A DNA stretch of 64,000 nt from Brachybacterium epidermidis (GCF_015209585.1 NZ_JADEYR010000009.1:48930-112929); one strand, 5' to 3'. Positions 53,757-62,400 are shown, counted from the first letter of the stretch. A program made the numbers and translations. The notes: generated from the sequence alone by a model not told the origin.

Positions 53757-55812
53757 CCTCGCGAGCCGAGCCAGCCGGGTCAACGTGAAGACCAGGCTGG
53801 CTCGGTTCACCTCGCGATGGCGCTGCGACCTGCTCGTCGTCGGTGTGGTGCTTCTGATGAGCATCACCTCGGTGCTCACAGGCCTTGTCTCAGCTGTTGA
53901 AACGGACTCGACTTTTCCCCGAGGTGCTCAGCTGACGCTCATCATCCGGGGCGCACCACCGGGAGTCACACCGGAAACGCTCACTGAGGAGTTCCGTGAG
54001 CTGCGGCCCCAGTTTGTTGAGAGCTCCCTGCACGGAGAGATCATTCACGCGCCGTTGGAGACGGAATCCGGATCAGAGCTCACCTGGCAGCTTCCCCTGG
54101 GCCGCAGCACAACGCTTTCCGCGGGCACGTACCCCGATTCCGCCACTGGCGTGATGACCCTGCAGGGAGACATCGCAGAGATGGCGCAAGTGGTGCGCAG
54201 CCTCAACGAGCAAGGGTATGAGACCATCGCGACCATCCGTACCACTGCGACTGACCTTCCGCCGTGGATGGCGCCACCTCTTGGGCCGATCACCTTTCTC
54301 GCCTTCCTCTGTGCCGTCGGTTCGACAACTCTGCTGCACCTGAACCGGCGAGTTGCAGCAGCCGCGATCGATCAGACCTTGGGGCGCCGCCGCCTTGCGG
54401 CTCGAGGGCGCGATGGACTCGCCCTGGTCTGCTGGGCTTTGGCAACGACGATGGTGGTCGGAGCGGTTGCCATAGCAGCAGTGGGATTCTTCTCCCCTTC
54501 AGCGCTTCGCGCCACAGGTTTCGTTCCTCTGCTGATTGCCACGCTGCTTCTGCAGTGGGGCGGAATCGTGAGCGCCATGGCGGCGGCAGTCGTTGTCAGC
54601 GAGGTCACGGCTGCGCCGCTGCTGGAACGGTTGCACTCCGTGGCTTCACAGCAGGCGATCATCGCCGCTTCCGCAGCGGCGCTGGCACTGTTCACTGGAA
54701 CTGCCCTGGTGATTACTCCGGTGATGGTGAACGTCGTTGACCAGTTGCGCTCCTCGGCGCGGGTCGGCGAGCAGTGGGAGAACGTCCCGGACGTCACCTC
54801 GGTGAGCCTGTTCGCTCTGGCCGAGCCAGAACTGCAGGCATCCGCTCCCAGTGTCCGTCAGCTTGTCCTCGAGAGCTCACTGGCCGGAACCGCTGTGCTC
54901 AACGATCCTGACGATGAGTGCGAGATGGCTGCCGCAGGCCTCGGCGGCGACTGTGTTCTGCACCTCAATGACACTTTCTTCTCGCTGTCCGGCCAGAAAC
55001 CGGAGCAGTTCGGACTGCCTGAAGTTGCTCAATCAGAGCTGATCGTTGCCATTCCGCGATCCCGGGCGATGGACAGCGATCAGATCACGCACACCGCACA
55101 GGAATGGGCTGGCTTCGAGTCTCGCGCCGACTGTGAAGTCACTGGTGATGGGTGCACGGATATCCCCGCACCTCCGACTGTTCGGGTCGTGACCTATGAG
55201 GATGGGTTCACTCTGGAGTCATTCACGGCGAACTCAAGTTTGCACGGTGGTCCTGCCGAGTATTCGAATCCGGTTCTGTACTACTACTCATTGAGTTCGC
55301 CCTGGTTGTCGACCGTGAATACCATCGGTGCCATTTCTGGTGGAGGGATATCCTTCATGCAGAGTGCCGAGGTCGTGCGTGAGCAATGGGTCGGTGCAGG
55401 GCTGCGCGACCTCGTGGCAGACGTAACTTCCTCACGGGAATCGGCATTGGTGGCCGCCCAAAGGCTGCGGAACGAAGCGCTGGTGAACGGCACACGAGTT
55501 CTGATCGCTCTCGCCGTGTCGGTCGTCTCCGTCGTGCTGCTGGCAGCGGCTGAGTGCCGCCGCCAGCACGATCGCCTGCTGGCAGCATTCGTGCTGGGCC
55601 GCAGGTGGTTGTCCCGGCACTGGCGATTCCTCAGCCTGGCTGGAGCATCCCTGGCGGCCGGGCTGGGAATGGCGGTGACACTGCGTGGCACTGATCGAGG
55701 CAGCGACTGGGTGCTGTGGGCGATCTGTCTAGGAGTGCTGATGACCCTCGCTGCTTTAACGGTGTCCCGGTTCGATCGCAGGATCTGCGGCGATTCGGTC
55801 AAGGAGAGATGA
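53746..55812 (+). CDS. Large membrane protein of a lactococcin-972-type ABC module (putative immunity/permease)
   Basis: 688 residues. One membrane segment at about 28-50, an extracellular loop (about 51-180), four segments (about 184-205, 223-248, 262-290, 300-325), a second large extracellular loop with several Cys (about 335-575), and three terminal segments (about 583-605, 625-645, 652-672). This 1+4+3 layout with a partner ATPase resembles the bacteriocin-associated integral membrane (putative immunity) proteins of lactococcin-972 clusters, a fold related to FtsX/MacB permeases. Third-position GC is clearly lower than in the neighbours, suggesting acquisition. No bacteriocin precursor of the known family was seen. 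Confidence 0.7.
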   Translation: MVHNLASRASRVNVKTRLARFTSRWRCDLLVVGVVLLMSITSVLTGLVSAVETDSTFPRGAQLTLIIRGAPPGVTPETLTEEFRELRPQFVESSLHGEIIHAPLETESGSELTWQLPLGRSTTLSAGTYPDSATGVMTLQGDIAEMAQVVRSLNEQGYETIATIRTTATDLPPWMAPPLGPITFLAFLCAVGSTTLLHLNRRVAAAAIDQTLGRRRLAARGRDGLALVCWALATTMVVGAVAIAAVGFFSPSALRATGFVPLLIATLLLQWGGIVSAMAAAVVVSEVTAAPLLERLHSVASQQAIIAASAAALALFTGTALVITPVMVNVVDQLRSSARVGEQWENVPDVTSVSLFALAEPELQASAPSVRQLVLESSLAGTAVLNDPDDECEMAAAGLGGDCVLHLNDTFFSLSGQKPEQFGLPEVAQSELIVAIPRSRAMDSDQITHTAQEWAGFESRADCEVTGDGCTDIPAPPTVRVVTYEDGFTLESFTANSSLHGGPAEYSNPVLYYYSLSSPWLSTVNTIGAISGGGISFMQSAEVVREQWVGAGLRDLVADVTSSRESALVAAQRLRNEALVNGTRVLIALAVSVVSVVLLAAAECRRQHDRLLAAFVLGRRWLSRHWRFLSLAGASLAAGLGMAVTLRGTDRGSDWVLWAICLGVLMTLAALTVSRFDRRICGDSVKER

Positions 55813-55813
55813 G

Positions 55814-56482
55814 ATGGCTGATAAGACGGTGGCTCTCACAGCTGAGAACCTGTCCAAGAGCTTCGGCAGCCGCGGCCTCTGGGAGGGATTCAGCCACCGC
55901 TTCGACGCCGGCAGTCTCACCATCCTCTCCGGTCCGAGCGGATGCGGCAAGACCACCCTGCTGAACTGCCTCAGCCTGCTGGAACGGGTGGATCAGGGGC
56001 GGCTCCTGCTGGGTGAGGAGGTGATCTCCCCGTCCATGCGTCGGCGGCTGTACCGCACGACCTTCGGGTTCCTGTTCCAGAACAGGGGACTGGTGGAGCA
56101 GGACACCGTGGAGCGGAACCTCAGGCTGTCGCCGCAGCTCAGCGGAATCCCCCGCAAGGAGGCCGCCCGTCGAATCGACGAGGCCCTGGAGCAGGTTGGT
56201 GTGCTCACGCAGAAGAACGACCCCGTCTTCCAGCTCAGCGGCGGTGAGTACCAGCGTGTGGCTTTCGCTCGGCTCATCGTCCACGGGGCGCGGGTCGTAT
56301 TCGCCGATGAGCCCACGGCCTCGCTCGACGACGGCAACGCCCGGAGGGTCATCGAACTGCTGCGCGAGCATGCGGACGGCGGTGGCATCGTCATCTGCGC
56401 GACCCATGACGCGGCAGTGCTCGCGGCTGCTGACGGGACAGTCGACGTCTCGTCGTTCGCGACGCAGGCCACTGCTCGCTGA
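55814..56482 (+). CDS. ABC transporter ATP-binding protein, lactococcin-972 group/LolD-like
   Basis: 222 residues, a single ABC domain: Walker A LSGPSGCGKTTLLNCL, Q-loop FLFQNRGLVEQDTVERNL, signature LSGGEYQRVAFARL, Walker B VVFADEPTASLD, switch His ATHD. The FLFQN(x)LVEQDTVEENL-type Q-loop is characteristic of the putative bacteriocin-export group. It starts one base after the membrane-protein stop behind AAGGAGAG and should form the transporter with it. Confidence 0.88.
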   Translation: MADKTVALTAENLSKSFGSRGLWEGFSHRFDAGSLTILSGPSGCGKTTLLNCLSLLERVDQGRLLLGEEVISPSMRRRLYRTTFGFLFQNRGLVEQDTVERNLRLSPQLSGIPRKEAARRIDEALEQVGVLTQKNDPVFQLSGGEYQRVAFARLIVHGARVVFADEPTASLDDGNARRVIELLREHADGGGIVICATHDAAVLAAADGTVDVSSFATQATAR

Positions 56483-56652
56483 GACCCCTCGCAGACCCCG
56501 GGATGTGAGGCGTCTCATGTGAGCCACGCCGCAGGTCAGGGGCCATTTTCCGGGACCTTCTGCCTCGGAGGTGTCAGGACCTGGCCTTATGGTGGTGTCA
56601 ACCCAGGAGGGCCGTGCGCCGACCGGCTCTCCGGCACCACGAGGAGGATCAG

Positions 56653-58782
56653 ATGACGTCCGCCACCACCGAGCGCCCCACCGATGCGGTTGCAGGAGGT
56701 GACGCGTGGGAGGGCTTCGAGCCGGGTCCCTGGCAGGAGTCCATCGATCTGCGCGACTTCATCCTGCGCAACTACACCCCGTACGAAGGTGATGCCTCGT
56801 TCCTCGCCGGCCCCACCGAGAAGACCCTGAAGGTCTGGGATCACCTGGAGAAGAACTACCTCTCCGAGGAGCGTCGCCGCCGCGTCTACGACGTCGACAC
56901 CAAGCCCCCCGCCGACATCGATGCGTTCCCGGCCGGATACATCTGCCCCGAGGACGACGTCATCGTCGGTTTGCAGACCGACGTCCCGCTCAAGCGCGCC
57001 ATGATGCCCAACGGCGGCTGGCGCATGGTCGAGACCGCGATCAAGGAGGCCGGCAAGGAGCCGGACCCCGAGATCAAGAAGGTCTTCACGAGGTACCGCA
57101 AGACGCACAACGACGGTGTCTTCGACATCTACACCCCGCGCATCCGCGCTGCCCGCTCCAGCCACATCATCACCGGTCTGCCGGACGCCTACGGCCGCGG
57201 CCGCATCATCGGGGACTACCGTCGTCTCGCCCTGTACGGGGCGGACTTCCTGATCGCCGAGAAGATGGCCGCCAAGGACGCCGTGGCGGACCAGCCCTTC
57301 AGCGAGCACTGGGCCCGCTACCGCGAGGAGCACTCCGAGCAGATCAAGGCTCTCAAGAAGCTCGTCACCCTGGGTGAGATCTACGGTCTGGACCTCAAGC
57401 GTCCCGCCGCCAACGCGCAGGAAGCGGTGCAGTGGACCTACATGGCCTACCTCGCCTCCGTGAAGAGCCAGGACGGCGCCGCGATGTCCCTCGGCCGCCT
57501 CTCCGCGTTCCTGGACGTCTACTTCGAGCGCGACCTCAAGGCCGGGAAGATCACCGAGTCCGACGCCCAGGAGATCATCGATGCGCTGGTGATCAAGCTG
57601 CGCATCGTGCGGTTCCTGCGCACCATCGACTACGACCAGATCTTCTCCGGTGACCCGTACTGGGCCACCTGGTCGGACGGCGGCATGACCGAGGACGGCC
57701 GCTCGCAGGTCACCAAGACCTCGTTCCGCCTGCTTCAGACCCTGCGCAACCTGGGGCCGGCCCCGGAGCCGAACATCACCGTGTTCTGGGATCCGAAGCT
57801 GCCCGAGGGCTACAAGGAGTTCTGCTCGGCCATCTCGATCGAGACCTCCTCGATCCAGTACGAGTCCGATGAGCAGATCCGTGGCCGCTGGGGTGACGAC
57901 GCAGCGATCGCCTGCTGCGTCTCCCCGATGAGGGTCGGCAAGCAGATGCAGTTCTTCGGCGCTCGCGTCAACGCCGGCAAGGCTCTGCTGTACGCCATCA
58001 ACGGCGGTCGCGACGAGATCAGCGGCAAGCAGGTCACCGAGGAGGGCGAGTTCACGCCCGTCCAGGGCGACGGCCCGCTGGACTTCGACGACGTGTGGGA
58101 GAAGTACGAGCACATGCTCGACTGGGTGGTCGGCACCTACGTCGAGGCGCTGAACATCATCCACTACAGCCACGACAAGTACGCCTACGAGTCGATCGAG
58201 ATGGCGCTGCACGACAGCGAGATCGTGCGCACCATGGGCTGCGGCATCGCGGGCCTGTCCATCGTGGCGGACTCCCTGTCGGCCATCAAGCACGCCACCG
58301 TCACCCCGGTGCGTGACGAGACCGGCCTGATCGTGGACTACATCACCGAGGGCGAGTTCCCCCGCTACGGCAACGACGATGATCGCGCCGACGACATCGC
58401 CGCGACGATCGTGCACACGGTGATGCAGAAGATCAAGGAGATCCCGATGTACCGGGATGCCATCCCCACCCAGTCGGTCCTGACCATCACCTCGAACGTG
58501 GTGTACGGCAAGGCCACCGGCTCCTTCCCCTCCGGTCACCAGAAGGGCACCCCCTTCTCCCCGGGTGCGAACCCGGAGAACGGCGCGGACTCCCACGGGA
58601 TGGTCGCCTCGATGCTGTCGGTCGGCAAGCTCGACTACAACGACGCGCTCGACGGCATCTCGCTCACCAACACCATCACCCCGCAGGGTCTGGGACGCAC
58701 CAAGGACGAGCAGGTCAAGAACCTGGTCGGCATCCTGGACGCCGGCTTCGTGATGGACGACGACTGCACCCTGACCAATTGA
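56653..58782 (+). CDS. pflB: Pyruvate formate-lyase core PflB lacking the glycyl-radical domain
   Basis: Formate C-acetyltransferase core: pyruvate + CoA to acetyl-CoA + formate under anoxia. 709 residues from the ATG at 56653 (GAGGAGG site). The adjacent catalytic cysteines are in [20 protein letters not shown] (C421, C422). Other PFL signatures: [22 protein letters not shown] and [19 protein letters not shown]. It ends at ...[17 protein letters not shown], exactly where a normal ~760-residue PflB would go on into the glycyl-radical domain; that domain is a separate gene immediately downstream. No frameshift explains this, because the next gene has its own RBS and ATG. Likely promoter: TATGGT at 56588-56593. 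Confidence 0.94.
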   Translation: MTSATTERPTDAVAGGDAWEGFEPGPWQESIDLRDFILRNYTPYEGDASFLAGPTEKTLKVWDHLEKNYLSEERRRRVYDVDTKPPADIDAFPAGYICPEDDVIVGLQTDVPLKRAMMPNGGWRMVETAIKEAGKEPDPEIKKVFTRYRKTHNDGVFDIYTPRIRAARSSHIITGLPDAYGRGRIIGDYRRLALYGADFLIAEKMAAKDAVADQPFSEHWARYREEHSEQIKALKKLVTLGEIYGLDLKRPAANAQEAVQWTYMAYLASVKSQDGAAMSLGRLSAFLDVYFERDLKAGKITESDAQEIIDALVIKLRIVRFLRTIDYDQIFSGDPYWATWSDGGMTEDGRSQVTKTSFRLLQTLRNLGPAPEPNITVFWDPKLPEGYKEFCSAISIETSSIQYESDEQIRGRWGDDAAIACCVSPMRVGKQMQFFGARVNAGKALLYAINGGRDEISGKQVTEEGEFTPVQGDGPLDFDDVWEKYEHMLDWVVGTYVEALNIIHYSHDKYAYESIEMALHDSEIVRTMGCGIAGLSIVADSLSAIKHATVTPVRDETGLIVDYITEGEFPRYGNDDDRADDIAATIVHTVMQKIKEIPMYRDAIPTQSVLTITSNVVYGKATGSFPSGHQKGTPFSPGANPENGADSHGMVASMLSVGKLDYNDALDGISLTNTITPQGLGRTKDEQVKNLVGILDAGFVMDDDCTLTN

Positions 58783-58829
58783 TCACCCCGATCATCAACC
58801 GTCGAACTCAACCACTCGAGGAGAAACCG

Positions 58830-59081
58830 ATGTCTGCCAAGACCTACGCCGAGCGCCTGGAGTCCATGAAGGCCAACCGGGCCGCCAACAACATGGAGTC
58901 CGGCCTGTTCCACGCCAACATCAACGTCCTGAACAAGGACACCCTGGTGGACGCGATGGAGCACCCGGAGAACTACCCGAACCTCACGGTCCGTGTCTCC
59001 GGCTACGCCGTGAATTTCGTGAAGCTCACCCGCGAGCAGCAGCTGGACGTGCTGGATCGCACCTTCCATCAGAGCGCCTGA
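58830..59081 (+). CDS. grcA: Stand-alone glycyl-radical domain of pyruvate formate-lyase (GrcA/YfiD-like)
   Basis: 83 residues. [21 protein letters not shown] and [29 protein letters not shown] are the C-terminal domain of PFL; Gly58 in RVSGYA is the radical-bearing glycine. ATG 58830 follows GAGGAGAAACC, a strong Shine-Dalgarno sequence, 47 bases after the pflB stop; the frame upstream to 58779 is only a short overlap. In E. coli the homologue GrcA repairs oxygen-cut PFL, but here PflB has no such domain of its own, so this protein is predicted to be an essential subunit. Confidence 0.93.
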   Translation: MSAKTYAERLESMKANRAANNMESGLFHANINVLNKDTLVDAMEHPENYPNLTVRVSGYAVNFVKLTREQQLDVLDRTFHQSA

Positions 59082-59124
59082 GCGACGCCCTGCATCGGAG
59101 CGCCATCACGGCGCCATGACCACC

Positions 59125-59158
59125 GGCGGCGCCGGGCGGGACCCCGCCCGGCGCCGCC
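59125..59158 (+). terminator. Very strong hairpin between grcA and pflA
   Basis: GGCGGCGCCGGGCGG (59125-59139), loop GACC, CCGCCCGGCGCCGCC (59144-59158): a perfect 15-pair GC stem. It lies in the 137-base gap and would end or attenuate the pflB-grcA transcript, keeping activase levels below those of the lyase. Confidence 0.8.
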
Positions 59159-59218
59159 TGCACGACGAGCAGTGCCGACCGGGGCCGAGGACCTGGTCGG
59201 ACGAGGGAACGGAGCGAC

Positions 59219-60073
59219 ATGGGCGAGAGCATCGACCTGCGACTGGGCACCCCGATCGAGAACCGACGCACCGGCGCGGGGATCGAGGGCATGGCCGAAG
59301 CGGAGCTGGAACGCTCCCAGCGGCTGGCCGCGATCCGCGAGGGCCGCCTGGCCTCGATCCACTCCTGGGAGCTGGTGACCGCCGTCGACGGCCCCGGCAC
59401 TCGGCTGACCGTGTTCTTCTCCGGCTGCCCGCTGCGCTGCGTGTACTGCCACAACCCCGACACCATGGAGATGCGCCGCGGGCAGGACGTCCAGCTCGAG
59501 GAGCTGGTGCGCCGCATCAAGCGGTACCGCCGCGTGTTCTCCTCCTCCGGCGGAGGCATCACGCTGTCCGGCGGTGAGGTGCTGATGCAGCCGGCCTTTG
59601 CCCGCAACGTGCTGCAGGCGGCCAAGGAGATGGGCGTCCACACCGCGATCGACACCTCCGGCTACCTGGGCGCGGTGGCCGACGACGCCTTCCTCGACAA
59701 CGTGGACCTGGTGCTGCTGGACGTCAAGAGCGGCACCGAGGAGTCCTACAAGGCACTCACCGGCCGGCCACTGCAGCCCACGCTCGATTTCGGCAATCGC
59801 CTGGCCGCTCGCGGCACCACCGTCTGGATCCGCTTCGTGGTGGTTCCCGGCTGGACCGACTCGGAGGAGAACGTCGAGGCGATCGCCGAGAACATCGCCC
59901 CGTGGAAGCAGGTCGTGGAGCGTGTCGAGGTGCTGCCCTTCCACAACATGGGGCAGGACAAGTGGGACGCGCTGGGCATGGAGTACAAGCTGCGGGACGC
60001 CCAGCCCCCCTCGAAGGAGACCGTGGAGCGGGTGCGCGAGCAGTTCCGCGCCCGCGGGTTCATGACGTACTGA
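59219..60073 (+). CDS. pflA: Pyruvate formate-lyase activating enzyme PflA
   Basis: Radical-SAM enzyme that abstracts the hydrogen from the PFL glycine. 284 residues; the iron-sulphur Cys are C70, C74 and C77 in FSGCPLRCVYCHNPDTM (CxxxCxxC), followed by GGGITLSGGEVLMQ (SAM-binding GGE) and DTSGYLG. An extra N-terminal tail of about 45 residues precedes the core compared with E. coli PflA (246 residues). Its target glycine is on the separate GrcA-like protein. The 3' end overlaps the convergent gene by 14 bases. Confidence 0.94.
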   Translation: MGESIDLRLGTPIENRRTGAGIEGMAEAELERSQRLAAIREGRLASIHSWELVTAVDGPGTRLTVFFSGCPLRCVYCHNPDTMEMRRGQDVQLEELVRRIKRYRRVFSSSGGGITLSGGEVLMQPAFARNVLQAAKEMGVHTAIDTSGYLGAVADDAFLDNVDLVLLDVKSGTEESYKALTGRPLQPTLDFGNRLAARGTTVWIRFVVVPGWTDSEENVEAIAENIAPWKQVVERVEVLPFHNMGQDKWDALGMEYKLRDAQPPSKETVERVREQFRARGFMTY

Positions 60074-61040
60074 CCAGCACCACGACGCGGTCGGGGTCCC
60101 CGCCGTCGATGTTCCCCCAGGCATCGGCCTCCTCGCCGCGCGCGGCGCGGTCCCATACGCGCCCCTGGTAGCTCACCTGCACCACGCCGTCCTCGGCGGC
60201 GCGGGCCACCGCCCAGTTCGCCATGGTCCATCCCAGCGATTCGTCCCCACCCACGTCGATCACCAGCGCGGTGGCACCGGCCCCGGCGGGGACCGTCGGC
60301 GCCACGGTGCCGGCGTCGGCCAGGGTGCTGGTGACCCGGCCCGCCTCGCTGAGGCGAGGGAACTGGCGCTTCAGCTCGCTGCGCACGCCCTCGGGGGAGA
60401 AGGTGCCCTGGGCCTGCGCCAGCGTGCAGCGCAGGTTCGGGCCGCTCTGCCCGGTCAGGGCCGAGGCGTAGAGCCGCCCCTCGGTCTCGTGGTCGCGGTA
60501 GGCCTGCGGGAACCCGCTGCGCTGGACCTCCTGGGCGACGTCGTTGATGTCCCCGGACTCGTAGCCGTCGATGGTCACCAGCACGTCGTAGAACGCGTTG
60601 GTGGAGTACACCGGGTCCATGATCTGCTCCTCGGTGCCCCACCCCTGGGAGGGGCGCTGCTGGAACAGGCCCAGGGAGTCCCGGTCCCCGTAGTCGATGT
60701 TGCGCAGCTGGGATTCCTGGTACGCCGTGGCCAGGGCGATCGACGCCGCGCGGGGCGGCAGCCCGCGATCCACCGCAACCGCGCTGATCAGAGCGGCGTT
60801 GGCGACGCGGTCCACCGTGTAGCGGTGGCTGGTGCCCAGCCCCGTCGCGGTGCAGGTGCCCTCGCCCAGCGGCGATCCGTAGCGCTGCAGCGCCACATAG
60901 GAACCTCCCGCGATGCCGACGAACAGCAGCACCAGCGTCAACGGCAGCACCAGGTGGCGCCCCAGGGGGCGCCTTCGGCGGCGCGGTTCGCGACCTGATG
61001 TGCGGCGGCCCCCGGGGGCGCGGCGGGAACCGCGGGCCAC
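60060..61040 (-). CDS. Membrane-anchored lysozyme-like protein, function unknown
   Basis: 326 residues from a GTG one base after the dapD stop. Very basic N-terminus (RREPRRRRRPLGRH), one membrane segment at about 30-52, then an extracellular domain. The stretch ALATAYQESQLRNIDYGDRDSLGLFQQRPSQGWGT resembles the catalytic Glu loop of lytic transglycosylase/lysozyme-like folds (E in YQES). Proteins of this type are widespread in Micrococcales and uncharacterised. Linkage to dapD suggests a cell-wall role, but activity is unproven. Confidence 0.75.
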   Translation of the reverse strand: MARGSRRAPGGRRTSGREPRRRRRPLGRHLVLPLTLVLLFVGIAGGSYVALQRYGSPLGEGTCTATGLGTSHRYTVDRVANAALISAVAVDRGLPPRAASIALATAYQESQLRNIDYGDRDSLGLFQQRPSQGWGTEEQIMDPVYSTNAFYDVLVTIDGYESGDINDVAQEVQRSGFPQAYRDHETEGRLYASALTGQSGPNLRCTLAQAQGTFSPEGVRSELKRQFPRLSEAGRVTSTLADAGTVAPTVPAGAGATALVIDVGGDESLGWTMANWAVARAAEDGVVQVSYQGRVWDRAARGEEADAWGNIDGGDPDRVVVLVSTS

Positions 61041-61041
61041 G

Positions 61042-62121
61042 TCAGTTCGCGTGCAGGGCCGAGTTGAGCTCGACCGTCTGCCCCTGGCGGGCCACCGCCT
61101 CCACCGCGCCGGTCAGCGAGTTGCGGCGGAACAGCAGGTTCGGGACACCGGAGAGCTCACGGGCCTTGACCACGTGGGGATGGTCGCTGCCGGCCTCGCC
61201 CTGCGCCGTGTCACTGCCGGCCTCATCCGGGGACTGGCCCTTCTCGCCCACCAGCACCACCTTGGTGCCCGCGGTGACGTACAGGCCGGCCTCGATCACG
61301 CAGTCGTCGCCCAGCGCGATCCCGACGCCGGCCTCAGCGCCCACCAGGGAACGCTTGCCGATGCGCACCCGCTGGGTGCCGCCGCCGGACAGGGTGCCCA
61401 TGGTGGAGGCGCCGCCGCCCACGTCGGAGCCGTCGTCGACCACCACGCCCTGGGAGATGCGGCCCTCGATCATGGAGGTGCCCAGGGTGCCGGCATTGAA
61501 GTTCACGAAGCCCTCGTGCATGACGGTGGTGCCGTCGGCCAGGTGGGCACCCAGCCGCACGCGGTCGGCGTCGCCGATGCGCACCCCGGCGGGGACCACG
61601 TAGTCGACCATGCGGGGGAACTTGTCCACGCTGTACACGGTGGGAGTGCGACCGGCGGCGATCAGCCGCAGGCGGGTCTCCTCGAAGCCGCTCACGGCAC
61701 ACGGGCCCTCGGAGGTCCACACCACGTTGGTGAGCACCCCGAACACGCCGTCCAGGCTCTGCACGTTGGGCTCGATCAGGCGATGGGAGAGAAGGTGCAG
61801 GCGCAGGTAGGCGTCGGCGGTGTCGGCCGGGGGAGCGGCGAGCTCTATCGCCCGTACCACGACCTCGCGGGTGGTGCCGCGCACCTCGTCGTCCTGCGCC
61901 GCGGCGGAGAGCTGGGCGTGCAGCGGGTGCGACTGCGGATCCTGCGGAGCCTTGCCGAGCTGGGGGGAGGGGTACCAGGCATCCAGCGTGCTGCCGTCGG
62001 CGGCGAGGGTGGCCAGGCCGATCCCCCACGCGTGGGTGGGGGAGGAGACGGTGCCGGCCTCGGCAGAGGTGGCGTCGGCGGTGGTGCTGGGCGTGCTGGT
62101 GGCGGTCTCAGGCGTGGTCAT
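61042..62121 (-). CDS. dapD: Tetrahydrodipicolinate N-succinyltransferase DapD
   Basis: Succinylates tetrahydrodipicolinate in the DAP/lysine pathway. 359 residues, the longer actinobacterial DapD form. N-terminal domain, then a left-handed beta-helix of hexapeptide repeats ([58 protein letters not shown]), with the catalytic Glu in MIEGR. The C-terminal [16 protein letters not shown] is conserved. Works with DapC (51-52 kb). Confidence 0.94.
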   Translation of the reverse strand: MTTPETATSTPSTTADATSAEAGTVSSPTHAWGIGLATLAADGSTLDAWYPSPQLGKAPQDPQSHPLHAQLSAAAQDDEVRGTTREVVVRAIELAAPPADTADAYLRLHLLSHRLIEPNVQSLDGVFGVLTNVVWTSEGPCAVSGFEETRLRLIAAGRTPTVYSVDKFPRMVDYVVPAGVRIGDADRVRLGAHLADGTTVMHEGFVNFNAGTLGTSMIEGRISQGVVVDDGSDVGGGASTMGTLSGGGTQRVRIGKRSLVGAEAGVGIALGDDCVIEAGLYVTAGTKVVLVGEKGQSPDEAGSDTAQGEAGSDHPHVVKARELSGVPNLLFRRNSLTGAVEAVARQGQTVELNSALHAN

Positions 62122-62127
62122 GCCGCG

Positions 62128-62133
62128 ATTCTA
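62128..62133 (-). promoter_or_regulatory. Predicted -10 box (TAGAAT) of leaderless dapD
   Basis: On the minus strand TAGAAT is followed by six bases (CGCGGC) and the dapD ATG at 62121. This is the strongest of the leaderless candidates because the hexamer is near consensus. Confidence 0.55.
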
Positions 62134-62170
62134 CGGGCGGGTCCTGACCATCAGCGCGCGGGGAGGCAGC

Positions 62171-62250
62171 GGGGTTCCTTCGGCGGCTCTGGTGGGGTTC
62201 CTTCGGCGGCTCTCGCGGGGCTCTTCCGGCGGCTGTCGTCGGGGTTCCTC
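62171..62250. repeat. 23-nt imperfect tandem repeats between dapD and the DUF222 gene
   Basis: GGGGTTCCTTCGGCGGCTCT occurs at 62171-62190 and 62194-62213, followed by a diverged copy at 62217-62236 and a partial one from 62241. The period is 23, 23 and 24 bases. The repeats lie in the 279-base gap upstream of both dapD and the second DUF222 gene and do not form a convincing ORF. Confidence 0.8.
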
Positions 62251-62287
62251 CCCTGGGGGTGGTTGTCCCCATTGCGGGGGCCCGGGC

Positions 62288-62323
62288 TTGGTTTGTCGGT
62301 GGGGGTCCATAGAGTAGGTGCCA
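62288..62323 (+). promoter_or_regulatory. Predicted promoter of the second DUF222 gene, in a block shared with the first
   Basis: TTGGTT (62288-62293) and TAGAGT (62310-62315) are 16 bases apart and can serve as -35 and -10. The block GGTCCATAGAGTAGGTGCCA (62304-62323) is nearly repeated at 23033-23051 upstream of the other DUF222 gene, but there in the opposite orientation relative to the gene. No LexA box accompanies this copy. Confidence 0.4.
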
Positions 62324-62400
62324 GATCAAAAGGCCTGGTCACCGGCCAATCGAAGCCAGTAGCAGGACCCACGAGATGCCAGGAGAGAAAGGGGGTGGGT

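Noticed and set aside
56587..58596. 669-codon minus-strand open frame opposite pflB
   Set aside because: No recognisable motif, His/Asp/Gly/Val-rich antisense composition.
56614..59081. Frameshift or sequencing error as the cause of the separate PFL radical domain
   Set aside because: Between pflB and the radical-domain ORF lie a stop, 47 untranslated-looking bases and a strong RBS with ATG; no single-base change would give a continuous family-like junction.
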